A DNA stretch of 64,000 bases from Ypsolopha sequella (taxonomy: Eukaryota; Arthropoda; Insecta; Lepidoptera; Ypsolophidae): assembly GCA_934047225.1 (NCBI GenBank), contig OW203984.1, forward strand, positions 5,403,201 to 5,467,200, read 5' to 3'. The translations under genes were made by a program, and so were the position numbers. The notes beneath the pieces are model-generated. The model had not been told where the DNA came from. It made no database searches and saw nothing but the letters and a program-made list of their open reading frames with translations. Shown one piece after another: positions 41,461 to 51,869 of the stretch. Numbering within the stretch: position 1 is the stretch's first letter; each line of letters opens with the position of its first letter.

Positions 41461-41936
41461 AAAATGTTAGTTGACAATATTGAAATAAAGACGATATTTT
41501 TTGATGGTCGTATTTTACATTATTTTCTTATTAGGTATCGAAGTATTTAATTTTTGGTTTATTTTGTATTTGTTGAAGTGAGAAGGAAACTCCCCCTTAT
41601 TTCAATTATGTAAGTAGTCGGCAACCAATATTAAATGTGAACCAAAACTGAAAACTCAGCTTATTCGAAGTCGAAACGCGTGAAGGCGGGCGGTTTTTTT
41701 TTATTTGAGTGGCACGTGCAACACAATGGTCCCCCACATACACATTGGCACAAATACCTATACACCTACTTCAATAACAGCCGAAGACGAGAGAATGTAA
41801 AAGTTCGCCCTACCACCGGTGTACTACTCGCACGATTATATTTCACAGAGTGAAAAAGTACCTTTCAACTCCATTAGAATCTGTAGATAACACAATATTT
41901 ATTTTCACTATTGTTATGTAATTTTATCTTAACATT
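41461..41936. other. No gene seen
   Basis: No frame or repeat that I can assign. Confidence 0.35.
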
Positions 41937-42176
41937 AAATACAAATACAAATTATTTATTATCCTCATAAAAAATGCAGCATCAATAATGTAAGTATTAA
42001 ATTTACCCTGAACTGAGAAAAAAACCCGCCTCTCAGGGTAAAGATCCACATAAAATAAATATAATTGAAATTTTGATACATCGGCAATCATAAACCTAAT
42101 CATTACATGACATTTTAAGTTAAGAAATTACAACTAAAACTAAACATGCATTATTTAAATATTTTTATGCCTCTGA
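41937..42176 (-). mobile_element. LINE 3' tail (antisense), uninterrupted copy
   Basis: It matches 5254-5665 without the 131-bp insertion and so gives the empty site (CATCAATAATGTAAGTATTA). The left end AAATACAAATACAAATT is the tail in antisense. Confidence 0.65.
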
Positions 42177-42642
42177 AAACAGAAAGTAGAATTAAAAATT
42201 AAGATTTAGAAATTAGAAATTTATATTGATATGTAATTAACAATAATTTCAATATTCACATCGTGACTATATGATAAGTGATAAAAAATATGATAAAAAA
42301 ATAATAAAAAAATAAAAACCTTAAATAAAACCTTATATTTCATATCTAGCAATTTCCTTATTTTATGATTCAGTTTGTTCATAGTTTTTTTCTATCAGGA
42401 AGCTGTTTATTATGTTTTTAAATTTGTTATTTTGATATTGGTACAATTTTATAGCCTTATTTATAGTATTTAATAGTCGAGGCTTTTGAAATAACACAAA
42501 TCTTTGGCCAAAAGATGTGTTTTGAAAGGGTACTAACGCCGTTGGGGGTCACCTTGTTGAAAAGTCTTGATCAGTTGCTGGGGGACAGGTTTTTGTTATT
42601 GAAAGCACTGACGTCGAAATGTAAAGCTGTCTGACAGTTAGT
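42177..42642. other. No gene seen
   Basis: Very AT-rich on the left; ACTAACGCCGTTGGGGGTCA near 42530 is the only distinct word. Nothing assigned. Confidence 0.35.
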
Positions 42643-42845
42643 ACATTATATCATTGCAGTATAGAAACGCAGAAAGAAAAGTAGATCTGGATGTGAGGAG
42701 CTCTGAACCGAGAAGTCCCGGGTTCGAATCCCGGTTCAGAGCTCCTCACATCCAGATTTTATTTCTTTCTGCGTTTCTATACTGCAATGATATAATGTTA
42801 ATTTATATCTCCTTGCGATGGATAAATCGCCAAGTGTTCGCCAAG
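42643..42845. repeat. Long foldback carrying a tRNA T-arm (B box) at its centre
   Basis: Outer arms 42643-42708 and about 42731-42798 are inverted copies (ACATTATATCATTGCAGTAT, GAAACGCAGAAAGAAA, ATCTGGATGTGAGGAGCTC). Near the centre lies CCCGGGTTCGAATCCCGG, which has the form of a tRNA T stem and loop and contains the pol III B box GGTTCGAATCC. No A box or tRNA body is visible. The relative at 6283-6500 shares flanking sequence. Confidence 0.75.
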
Positions 42846-43315
42846 TTGTCATAATTTTATCTTATCTATTGTAAATATTATGTATATAAGTAAATATGTT
42901 TATTGTTTAAATAGTTACTTCATTATTATTTATGTAGGTATATTGTAGTTATTTATAATCATAGGGTGTAAGTATATTAACATATTTTACTGTAAACTGT
43001 TCCAGGTTTGCTGGAAGAAATCTCTTTTTAGAGAAAAGCTCGCCTATGTAAATGATATATCTTAGTACAATGTGTAAATAATATGTTCCTTTTGTGTACA
43101 ATAAAGAATATGATATATACCTAGAGAAAGAAAGAAAGAAAGAAAATGGAAATTTATTGCCAAAATACATTCAAAGGTAAACAAAAAAGATAAACTTAAA
43201 CTAAACTTATATGAGAACAGATATGTTACTTTTTATAATAACTACATATTAAAGAAAACTTATTTGTTTTTTATTTAGTTTAAATTATATATATCTATAA
43301 AAACACATTATCACA
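42846..43315. other. No gene seen; GAAA microsatellite
   Basis: A run of GAAAGAAAGAAAGAAAGAAA lies at about 43124-43144. Otherwise AT-rich DNA. Confidence 0.5.
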
Positions 43316-43508
43316 ATAATTACTTCCAGATATATTTCGACTTTTGATGACGGCCTCAGTGGAATTAGGTAAAATAAATATAATATGTTACAAATGTCAT
43401 TGTCATTTACAAATGTACATTTTATGACATTTGTAACATATTATATTTATTTTACCTAATTCCTATGAGGCCGACATCAAAAGTCTAAATATATCTGGAA
43501 GTAATTAT
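43316..43508. mobile_element. 193-bp foldback with 84-bp arms
   Basis: 43316-43399 and 43425-43508 are inverted copies with few mismatches (ATAATTACTTCCAGATATAT outside; GGTAAAATAAATATAATATG and TTACAAATGTCA inside) around a 25-bp loop. It is non-coding. TA-rich ends prevent a clear target call. Confidence 0.85.
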
Positions 43509-43965
43509 TTTTATAATAACCAAATTTAATATACATACTACATACAGTTTTGACAAATGGATACATACTCAGCAAATGCTGTCTGTATAATGTAAAAAAT
43601 TACAAACAGCGCTGGTTTTCAGCATGTACCATGGCAGTTGACATATATTTCGTTGATTTTAATTAAAAAATCTCTTACACGGGTTCGTGATATGTAATTT
43701 GTTTGGGTTATCCAGCATTAGAGACGAATTTTGATTAAGTTTTTAGAATTTGAAGTAATTAAATTACTTACTTATTTCAAAAAACTAATGTCAATTAGAT
43801 TAATATTCGATTAGTGATTTTTTTTAACCACTCAGTTTATTTTTGTGTCTTAAAATTTGTGTACAGCTTTTATTGTTCCAAAATATATGACAGGGATCAT
43901 TTTAATTGTTACAGCAAAATAAATACATTGAAAACTTCAAGTTGTCAATAACATGATTCAATAAT
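43509..43965. other. No gene seen
   Basis: AT-rich DNA with nothing that I can assign. Confidence 0.35.
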
Positions 43966-44228
43966 TATACAAGGTGACTTTTTGATCATCGTCCAAAATC
44001 ATACTGGAGTCTTGATAAGTGATCACTATGTTGGATCAGTAAAAATTTTTGTGAAATTCGTAAAATGAAATTTCGGCTTCCCATAGAAATTCAGTTCCAG
44101 TGAATCACTATGGGGAGTCGAAATTTCATTTTACGAATTTCACCAAAATTGTTATTGATCCACGATACTGATCACTTACCAAACCACCAGTATGAATTTG
44201 GACGATGATTAAAAAGTCACCTTGTATA
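43966..44228. mobile_element. 263-bp TA-type foldback MITE, copy 2
   Basis: The ends are TATACAAGGTGACTTTTTGA and TCAAAAAGTCACCTTGTATA-like (AAAAAGTCACCTTGTATA). It is in the opposite internal orientation to 27498-27767: the CCCATAGAAATTCAG and GAATCACTATGGGGAG segments are swapped. The arms are nearly complete. Confidence 0.82.
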
Positions 44229-45129
44229 GTAATAATTTTTTCTATATATTTTCTCTCGCCTTAGGACTCACGGACACTCGAAGTTTAAGAACAAAAAGTA
44301 TTTTCGAATTCAACCAGTTCTTACCGAGTATCCAGTATGAATTTGCTGTATAAATAAGTTACCGCATAATCTAGAGTTTGTGGTACGGCTCTCATCTGTG
44401 ATTCACATCGCGTACGCGTTATTGGCAGCGAGGAATCGTGGAGCCTCCTAGAGGCCCGCACACTCGCGCCTATTCTAGACATGTCATTATTGCATAACAC
44501 GCGCCCCCACCTCTAGCCATTGTGGCCAGGAATGTGGGAACCTTCGGGTGATACTGCATTTATCGGAAAAACGATGGTCTTTTCTGCTTTCATTAGTAAT
44601 TCCAATTGTATAAAACCGTCTTAAGAGAAGCCATCACGCGCAAACCTCCATTCAACGCTATCACAAAATTGTGAAGTGTCTGGAATGTTATTATAATATT
44701 TTAGGCCGAGTCCATTGACATTATCTAAATATATGTTTATGTTGAATTAAAAATCGTAAAATTTGAGTAATATCTTAACAACAGAACCCTAAAATACGTA
44801 TAGTTAACGGTTTTTTTCCCAAAAGAATGTGCTTTTATTGTATTAAATAAAATCTAAAAATTAATACGAGTCAAACATTAAAAATGTTATCTAGATTAAT
44901 AATATCCACAAAAATTTTGGTTGTAAACGTCACCAATCGTACCAAAATCATGTTTCTCCTGAAACAAGTTTTCAATTTTGCGCCCGCGACGAAATTGGCA
45001 CGATTGTATTGTCTTCGCAAGTTTCATGGAGCGTGCATTTTATAGCAAAATGAAACAGCATTACACTTGGCCGCGCCCACAACTGTGTTGGTCGCTATAT
45101 GATATCTGCTCTTAACCACTAATACGGAG
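44229..45129. other. No gene seen
   Basis: A GC-richer part at 44400-44540 (CATCGCGTACGCGTTATTGG, CCTCCTAGAGGCCCGCACAC) has no frame that I recognise. The rest is AT-rich. Confidence 0.4.
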
Positions 45130-45610
45130 ATCGCGGAATCAATATCCCATAGGGCACATTTGTATTGAGTCTACGTTCTTCGGCAGGTACTATAAACTGT
45201 AGGGTCATATTTGGGCCTGAAGTAGGGCGATATGGCTCATCACCTCATCACCCACCCATCACGCTAGTACGCAGTGGCGTGCACAGAACTTTTTTCCGGA
45301 AAAGCAATCAGAAGGTCAAGTACAACAATAAAAAAAATATGAAAAAATTTAAATAACACTTTGAAAAAAAAAAGATTTGTATGAAAATGTTCACTCTAGG
45401 AAAGGCAGTGCCTACCCTGGCATCATACAAACTTTTTTTTTCAAAGTGCTATTAAAAAAGTTTCATATTTTTTTATTGTCGTACTTGACCTTCTGATTGC
45501 TTTTCCGGAAAAAGTTCTGTGCACGCCACTGCTAGTACGTAATAATCATCAGTGAATCGTGGGTGTACGAGTGTGAAATATATTTGCATTCCACAGTCCA
45601 CCCTCAGAAG
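45130..45610 (+). repeat. SINE-like repeat, split by a hAT MITE
   Basis: TCATATTTGGGCCTGAAGTA then GGGCGATATGGCTCATCACC lie left of the insertion, and TGGGTGTACGAGTGTGAAAT then TTGCATTCCACA to its right. Joined across the MITE they follow the body of the SINE at 63096-63240. The tRNA-like head is not clear in this copy. Confidence 0.6.
45272..45531. mobile_element. 260-bp hAT-type foldback MITE, copy 2 (nested)
   Basis: Ends CAGTGGCGTGCACAGAACTT and its complement, with an exact 8-bp duplication CTAGTACG (45264-45271, 45532-45539). Arms of about 115 bp surround a short unique centre. It is inserted into a SINE, so it is younger than that copy. Confidence 0.92.
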
Positions 45611-46554
45611 AGACATTTTACTAATATACTTATAGTATATCTTACTAATAATTTTGCTAATAGGACTTCCATTTGTTGCATGTTATAAATACCTGCGATG
45701 TAAATTCGAGCGACGATAAACCCATCGAGTGAATTGAATTGAAAATATGAAATTGTGAAATAATAATGTTCGAAAATAACTCATGATTAATTGCATTTTC
45801 TGAGCTCTGTAACTACATGTAAAATTTTCTTTACTACAATGACAGTGTATAAACTTGTATCGGAATTGGTCCAAGTGCCGCCAACATTAAGATGTATCTT
45901 AAATAAAAGACCAGCACATATTTTAAATGAAATACATAATCTTGTTCTGAAACAATCAGAATCAAAATCAAAATAAAATAATAAAATCGAATTAATTAAT
46001 GTATTTGTAAAGATTTTTACATTTGCAAAAACATTCGTCGGGGCCTTGTAACAAGAACTGAACTGAAGTGCGGGAGATTGTAAAACATAATTAGTCATAT
46101 CTCGAAATCTTTCGGATAGATTCTGATGGTGTTCTGCTTGCTTGAGGACTACATTATGTCCTTTCATTTAAAACATGCCTTGATCTTGGCGGCGCTTGAA
46201 CCGAATTTGCCCACTGTCATTTCAATAAAAGTTAGAGTTGACTAGTAATTGTGGATTAGGTATTCAAAATTGCCTTGTATTTAAATATCCGCCTAAAAAG
46301 TTTTATCTCATCAAGCAAGTTTGAATTCTAAGGCAATAAAAATTAAAATGAACTTTAAAAAACGAATACTTTCAACCAGCAAATACAAATACGAAAAATG
46401 CAATGCCACTCGGCCGCAATGGGCAGATTTTTATTTTTGAGATTCCGGTTTTCTACCCAAGTAAAAGTTGTTATATACTATTGACTGAATAAGCTCTTCA
46501 ATTAATTTAAAAATACATACAGTAAACATATGTACTTATATACACACATACATA
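45611..46554. other. No supported gene
   Basis: A 126-codon minus-strand frame (45787-46167) and a 61-codon plus frame overlap, neither with a motif. AAAAGTTGTTATATACTATT then GACTGAATAAGCTCTT near 46462-46499 is a scrap of the foldback at 30654-30906. Confidence 0.4.
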
Positions 46555-46562
46555 CAATAAAC

Positions 46563-46826
46563 CAGTGGCGTGCACAGAACTTTTTTCCGGAAAAGCAATC
46601 AGAAGGTCAAATATGATAATAAAAAAAATTTGAAAAAATTTTAATACTTAACACTTTGAAAAAAAAAGTTTGTATGACGCCAGGGTAAGCACTGCCTGCC
46701 CTAGAGTGAACATTTTCATACAAACTTTTTTTTTCAAAGTGTTATTTAAATTTTTTCATATTTTTTTTATTGTCGTACTTGACCTTCTGATTGCTTTTCT
46801 GGAAAAAAGTTCTGTGCACGCCACTG
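46563..46826. mobile_element. 264-bp hAT-type foldback MITE, copy 3
   Basis: Ends as in the other two copies, with an exact 8-bp duplication CAATAAAC (46555-46562, 46827-46834). Its body is closest to 45272-45531. Confidence 0.92.
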
Positions 46827-46834
46827 CAATAAAC

Positions 46835-47240
46835 ACCTAAATACTCATAAAACATTCCAAGTACAAAATCCGATCAAATCCTATAAATACGTTGCCAGGA
46901 AACCAAGTTTCAAAGCTCTAAGTTGTGTAATACATCTAAACCCGTGTATATCCTTCCACTGCGCCAGGATTGTAAAGCAATAATGTTGCCGGAGCAGTTT
47001 CAAAAACTTTTTAGAAGAAAACAAACCCTCAAGTTGCGACAGATATGTATGCGATGAATGTAATTTATATGATAGTGTTCAGCCGGTGTTTGCTTAGTGA
47101 TCGCAATAACATTTACATAGGTCGGCTATCCGGTGGCTGCGTCGTAAAACTAGCGCAAAAGGGATCGCACTGACGCTATCTTGACATTGACTGAGGAAAG
47201 CTGACTTTGTGATTGGTGTCGAGACAAAAATATTTGCAAA
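46835..47240. other. No gene seen
   Basis: No frame or repeat that I can assign. Confidence 0.35.
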
Positions 47241-47560
47241 AAAACCGGCCAAGTGCGAGTCGGACTCGCGTACAAAGGATTCCGTACTGTTGTATGGGAG
47301 CCTCCTTAAATATTTATTTTATTCTGTTTTTTAGTATTTGTTGTTATAGAGGCAACAGAAATACATCATCTGTGAAAATTTCAACTTTCTAACTATCACG
47401 GTTTATGAGATACAGCCTGGTGACAGACGGACAGACAGACGGACAGCGGAGTCTTAGTAATAAGGTCTCGTTGGTTACCCTTTAAGTACGGAACCCTAAA
47501 AAACCGGCCAAGTACGAGTTGGACTGGCACACAAAGGGTTCCGTACTATACGAACATTGG
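47241..47560 (+). repeat. Lepidopteran GGCCAAGTGCGAGTCGGACT repeat, one and a part copies
   Basis: The first copy runs from AAACCGGCCAAGTGCGAGTC through a GACAGACGGACAGACAGACGG run to AGTACGGAACCCTAAAA. At 47500 the start of the unit appears again (AAACCGGCCAAGTACGAGTT) and is cut near 47560. A full reverse copy is at 53709-54006 and an end piece at 61773. I know this repeat as very common in Lepidoptera; its class is debated. Confidence 0.75.
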
Positions 47561-47929
47561 CTCTGACGCATATTTTGTGTCCGAGACGACATAGTGGGTC
47601 TACAAAGGGGGAAAACAGTGGATTCGTAGAGTCTGCTACGTCGTAGCAAAACGTGAACGCCAGTGCGTTGAGGTAACTTTCCTGTCATAATGTGAAATTC
47701 AACATTTAGAATGTCAAAGACGTCGCATCTTGTCGCTTTATGGAATTGAAACTCTGCCTAAACATACGCAGATATGATTAAAAAAAAACAGTCATCTCAA
47801 TTGTTTTTCTTCAATTTGAATTGGAATATTGGGATATCTCCAAATTTCAATTGAAATGCAAATTATTAGAAAATTAATTTCTTATTTACCACTCGCTGAT
47901 CGGGAAAGGCAAACATCTTAAGGAAACCT
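47561..47929. other. No gene seen
   Basis: No frame or repeat that I can assign. Confidence 0.35.
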
Positions 47930-48094
47930 GTATGGCCTAAAAAGCGTGTATTTGTGCCTGAAGTACGGCGACAGGGCTCATGTTGGGGCGTAAAATTCGT
48001 CGTTGAAACGCGGGTGAACTGACATTGGACTGTGTTTCACAATTCACACTTGGAACACCTCTGACACCCTCTCGGGGATTCATGTCGTGGTGAT
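47930..48094 (+). repeat. SINE-like repeat body
   Basis: TGTATTTGTGCCTGAAGTAC then GGCGACAGGGCTCATG, then a CGGGTGAACTGACATTGG part, TTTCACAATTCACAC and CTCTCGGGGATTCATGTCGT follow the SINE at 63096-63260. Confidence 0.55.
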
Positions 48095-48118
48095 TTATAT
48101 ATATATATATATATATAT
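48095..48118. repeat. AT dinucleotide microsatellite
   Basis: A run of TA units directly after the SINE-like repeat, possibly grown from its tail. Confidence 0.85.
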
Positions 48119-48271
48119 TTTATATTTGGTGTATTGTAATTACTTAGGAGCTAGCTGAGAAATCACGATCACGGAAAGTTGTAGAAATCAAGTTTTGGCA
48201 AAACTTCACGGATTTTAGTGGTTTAGTGAGCATATCATGATTTTTCTGTCAATTTGACAGTGCCAGTTGCC

Positions 48272-48621
48272 TTAAGGTTAAACGTCAGTCGTTCGGTACA
48301 AAGTGCACAACTTAACCTTGTTTTTCTTGTTAAGAAGTTAAAAGTGAAAAAGATATTGGTCTGTAGCAATTCACGCTATTAGTTTAGTATAAGTTAGGTT
48401 TATAATTCAACAGTTTGAAATAAAACGCACAATTAGTGATGATTGTGTCTAAACAAGTTTAAAATGCTGTTTTAAGTTTGTTTCGACAAAATTATGGCTA
48501 ATTGTGCATTAAATTTCAAGCTGCTGATTCATAAACCTAACTTTAACAAAACTATTGGCGTGAATTGCTACAGACCAACATCTTTTTCACTTTTAACAAG
48601 AAAAATAAAGTTTAACCTTAA
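48272..48621. mobile_element. 350-bp TTAA-bounded foldback
   Basis: TTAA borders at 48272-48275 and 48618-48621 with GGTTAAAC and GTTTAACC inside. Arms of about 100 bp pair: TTCTTGTTAAGAAGTTAAAAG then TGAAAAAGATATTGGTCTGT, and TTATAATTC-side sequence, against the right half. It is non-coding and piggyBac-like in target. Confidence 0.75.
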
Positions 48622-49206
48622 AAGGCTTCACTTTATTATACCTCCATAGCCAAGGGTTAAAGCAGCTCTATAATAGCAGAAGTTGGGAAAGTATCAGCAA
48701 AAGTAATTCGCCGACGCGACAGTCGCCTCTCTTAAGGACGGAATAGTTCCGTCTATGTGGCAATTATTATTGCTGTTCCACTGATTTGACTAAGTGGTCC
48801 AAGCACTTATATAAAATGTACAGTATTTTTTTTTAATATATTGATTTATACTCTTTAGGTTGTTACCCCAATCGTAACAAATATGTTTATTTTATTATAT
48901 TATATTGATGTATTTTTTGTAATATAATAGTTTTCAGTATTTTTGTTGTTTATAATTATTAAATTAAACGAAAAGCTCATATAATAGGCAAATATGAATA
49001 TTTATTTGTTATAGCATATATAATTGGCTTTATATTTTAATTTTTATTTTATTTATAACACGTAATTTTAATGAAAAAATTACGAAGTTTGGAGATTTAT
49101 TTATTATTAAATAAAATAAGAGTTTATTTTTATGAAGTAAATAAAATTACATTTATTAATTATACTTAATCTTCATTCAAATGTATTGTATAATGAATAT
49201 TTTATA
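48622..49206. other. No gene seen
   Basis: Extremely AT-rich (TTTATTATATTATATTGATG type). Nothing assigned. Confidence 0.4.
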
Positions 49207-49430
49207 TTATCAACTCTACAATAAGGTAAAAACAACATTAAAAGCGGTTTAATAAGAACGTACATTGTTTAGCCAATATTATAAACGCCGCAATTTGTTC
49301 TGCGCTGTGATTAGCCAAATTTGTTATAACACCTCTAGAAAATCAATCACAAGCGACGACGAGTGAAGTACCTCTTTTCTCGTTCTCTTCTCTATTCAGA
49401 TTGGTTTCATAGCGGCAATTCCGTCACACG
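49207..49430. repeat. Dispersed repeat, relative of 41218-41460
   Basis: CTACAATAAGGTAAAAACAAC, AAAGCGGTTT, ACACCTCTAGAAAATCAATC and GATTGGTTTCATAGCGGCAA follow the same order as at 41.2-41.4 kb. Confidence 0.5.
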
Positions 49431-49627
49431 CATTTGGACTTTGTTGAAAACATTGTGACGACGGCATTTGACAAAGTATTGTGTGCAACTGAACATAATT
49501 AGAAAATAGACACTCGTACAGTCTATTACGAAACTCACTTCATTCCTGTCGTAAGCAAGCACTCGTGTCCCAACCAATATCTCATATTATGTTACAGTTG
49601 CACACTGTACACTGTTGCTACTATATC

Positions 49628-49936
49628 CAAAGATTTCAAAGGTAAAGATAAGCCCTTACCGTACTATGACAGCACCAAAATGTTTCCACCTTTAAATGGG
49701 TGACTCTCACACATTTGGAATCAGTGATCATCTGAACACAGTGACAGTTGGACGCCTTCAGTGTACTTAAAGTTAACCATTTTAACAACTTTAGTAGTCA
49801 GATCAGTTTGCTGACCGTAGGTAGACAGATTGCGCACTCATATTGTGCGCGCGTCGGCATTATGTTAACGCACGCATTCAAAAACAATGCAACAGATTTT
49901 AGGTGCCAGGGCTCATCTAAACTTTTGAAATCTTTG
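49628..49936. mobile_element. 309-bp hAT-type MITE, copy 2
   Basis: Inverted relative to 33814-34122 and of identical length. The ends CAAAGATTTCAAAGG and CTTTTGAAATCTTTG are inverted, and ACTATATC flanks both sides exactly (49620-49627, 49937-49944). This fixes the ends and the 8-bp target. Confidence 0.9.
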
Positions 49937-49944
49937 ACTATATC

Positions 49945-50590
49945 TGCTTCGAAATGTTTTTCCCAGGGAATAATTATTATTAATAATGTGGGATTTCGCT
50001 TGGATTGTTAATGATAATGCCTTTACTGGTATTCAAAAAATAACATGAAATTTACAAGTGCTTAGGTATCTCGAAAAATAAGCTTGAAAATACCTTATTA
50101 AATAAAACCTTCGTCCAACTAAGTCTGATTTAACAAAAATCCACGCAAAAAATACCACGAACCTAAATAAATATTAATCCTAATTACACTTCAAAAGAAA
50201 CCGAGTTAGCTCGAAAAAGAAAAATCGAAAAATTAGTAGCAGAAAAATTAATTCAACTTCAGTTAGGGCCTCGCTGGCCGCTAGCGATTTATTCAAAACG
50301 ACCAATAAATATTCAACAGTAATTAACCGGCGGCCGATACAGAGGCGGGTATTTTTCGCACCCGTCGGTTTAACGGTTAATCCCCGAACGGTAGATTACT
50401 GAAGCTTGCGGTATAAAGGCTATAAAGTATTATTTTTTCAAAACCAAAGTGCCAAATCCACTTACAAATACAATTATCCAGCTGAACGTTTGAACGCAAC
50501 TACACTAATATTAAAATTAGTTAAAATTAGTTTGTTTGTTTATAATAAATTATCTGAGTGATCTCGGGACTAATGAACCGATTTTTAATA
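49945..50590. other. No gene seen
   Basis: 50260-50420 is richer in GC (CCTCGCTGGCCGCTAGCG, CCGGCGGCCGATACAGAGGC, CACCCGTCGGTTTAACGG) and looks unlike its flanks, but I cannot assign it. Confidence 0.4.
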
Positions 50591-51014
50591 GTAGTTTATG
50601 CTACAAGAGCAAAAAGTAATAAATTACGAAGACGAATTCGCTACGCTCGTGTTTTAAACGTAACCGAGTAATTTATTGCTTTTACGCCAGTGTATCATAC
50701 TACGTTGTTCAATGCATAGTGTGAGGACATAAAACAAAAATAATCAAAGAAAACAATTTAATTATTAAAGTTGAAAGTTACATTGTTACAATTTTGCAAG
50801 TTAATGATTGGCTCAAAAGGACTGTATCCAGAGCCGTTAAACAGTAGAAAAAAAAGAAAAACATTTATGGTACACAGGAAAGGTTGCAGGTTAGCCAACT
50901 TCTGGTAAATATATGAAAAAAATAATAATAATAAAGCCCTAGGGCAAAATAATCGACTTTCTGTTCGGTTTTGATGCATAAAAAGTGGGCCTTTACGAGC
51001 ACTTGCATTGAAAA
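50591..51014. repeat. Dispersed repeat with GGCTCAAAAGGACTGTATCC, longest copy
   Basis: It starts AGTAGTTTATGCTACAAGAG and ends CGAGCACTTGCATTGAAA. It includes the AATTATTAAAGTTGAAAGTT part present in the 18283 copy but lost from 32112, so it is the best guide to the full unit. Confidence 0.7.
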
Positions 51015-51185
51015 CTAATTTTACTGTCGTAATGTTTAAATAGACTCTTCAGTTGGACGTAGCTGGTTCCCTAGGGACGGGCAGTAGGGACAAAGCTATT
51101 GATTTTTTTCGCGTAATCTCTAGAACAAAAGAACTGATTTTTTAAATTCTGTTGTAATGTTTAGATTCTTCACTTGGACATAAGC

Positions 51186-51597
51186 TTAAGGGTCGGTGTT
51201 CCGAGATTCGGGGTTCGGGGTTATGGCTTTTTAAGACGGTAAAAATTCAAATTTCTTAACAAAACAAATACCACTTGTTACCTTACAAGATGAAATGCAG
51301 GTTCATTAAAAAAAATCACGGCAATAATGTATAGTAACTTCAGAAAAAAAACAGGAATTTCAAGAAAATCTCTTGAATAGCATTGCAGCGCTACGGGTGT
51401 AACCTGAACTTGAAAATCCTATTTTTTTTTTCTGAAGTTACTATACATTAGTGCCAAGATTTTTTTTACTGAACTTGTACTTCATCTTGTAAGGTAACAA
51501 GTGGTATTTATTTTGTTCAGAAATTAATATTTTACTATGTTAAAAAGCCATAACCCCGAACCCTGTTTTGCCCAATCTCGGAACTCCGACTCTTAAG
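51186..51597. mobile_element. 412-bp TTAA-bounded foldback
   Basis: TTAA at 51186-51189 and 51594-51597. The inverted arms carry CGGGGTTATGGCTTTTTAA, ACCACTTGTTACCTTACAAG and TGTATAGTAACTTCAGAAAAA on the left and their complements on the right. The centre is AT-poor by local standards. It is non-coding. Confidence 0.78.
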
Positions 51598-51869
51598 TTT
51601 GTACCCTGGGGTCGGCATGTTCCCTAGGGATATAGTCCATAATAACATTAGCACGGGTAAAACCACAGGCAAACGCTAAGTGAAGAGTAAAGTCGGAACT
51701 AAACCGTATTCCTATCGTGTATTCCTGGAAACATGTTGAATTCTTTACGAGTCTACATTTTTGTAGTAGCTTTACAAACGTGTAACGGATGGATGCTTCG
51801 TCTTGGGGCGCACTAGGGTGCTTCATAGCACATAAACTTCTCCAGTTTTGGCAGGGGAAAGTCCCTTAA
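51598..51869. other. No gene seen
   Basis: A 77-codon minus frame has no motif. Nothing else is seen. Confidence 0.35.

Noticed and set aside
43330..43370. Hammerhead-like core (TTTTGATGACGGCC) in the 84-bp-arm foldback
   Set aside because: No GAAA at the right place and no second helix; the likeness is limited to GATGA.
45787..46167. 126-codon minus-strand frame
   Set aside because: Same reasoning; it also overlaps another open frame on the plus strand and shows no domain.
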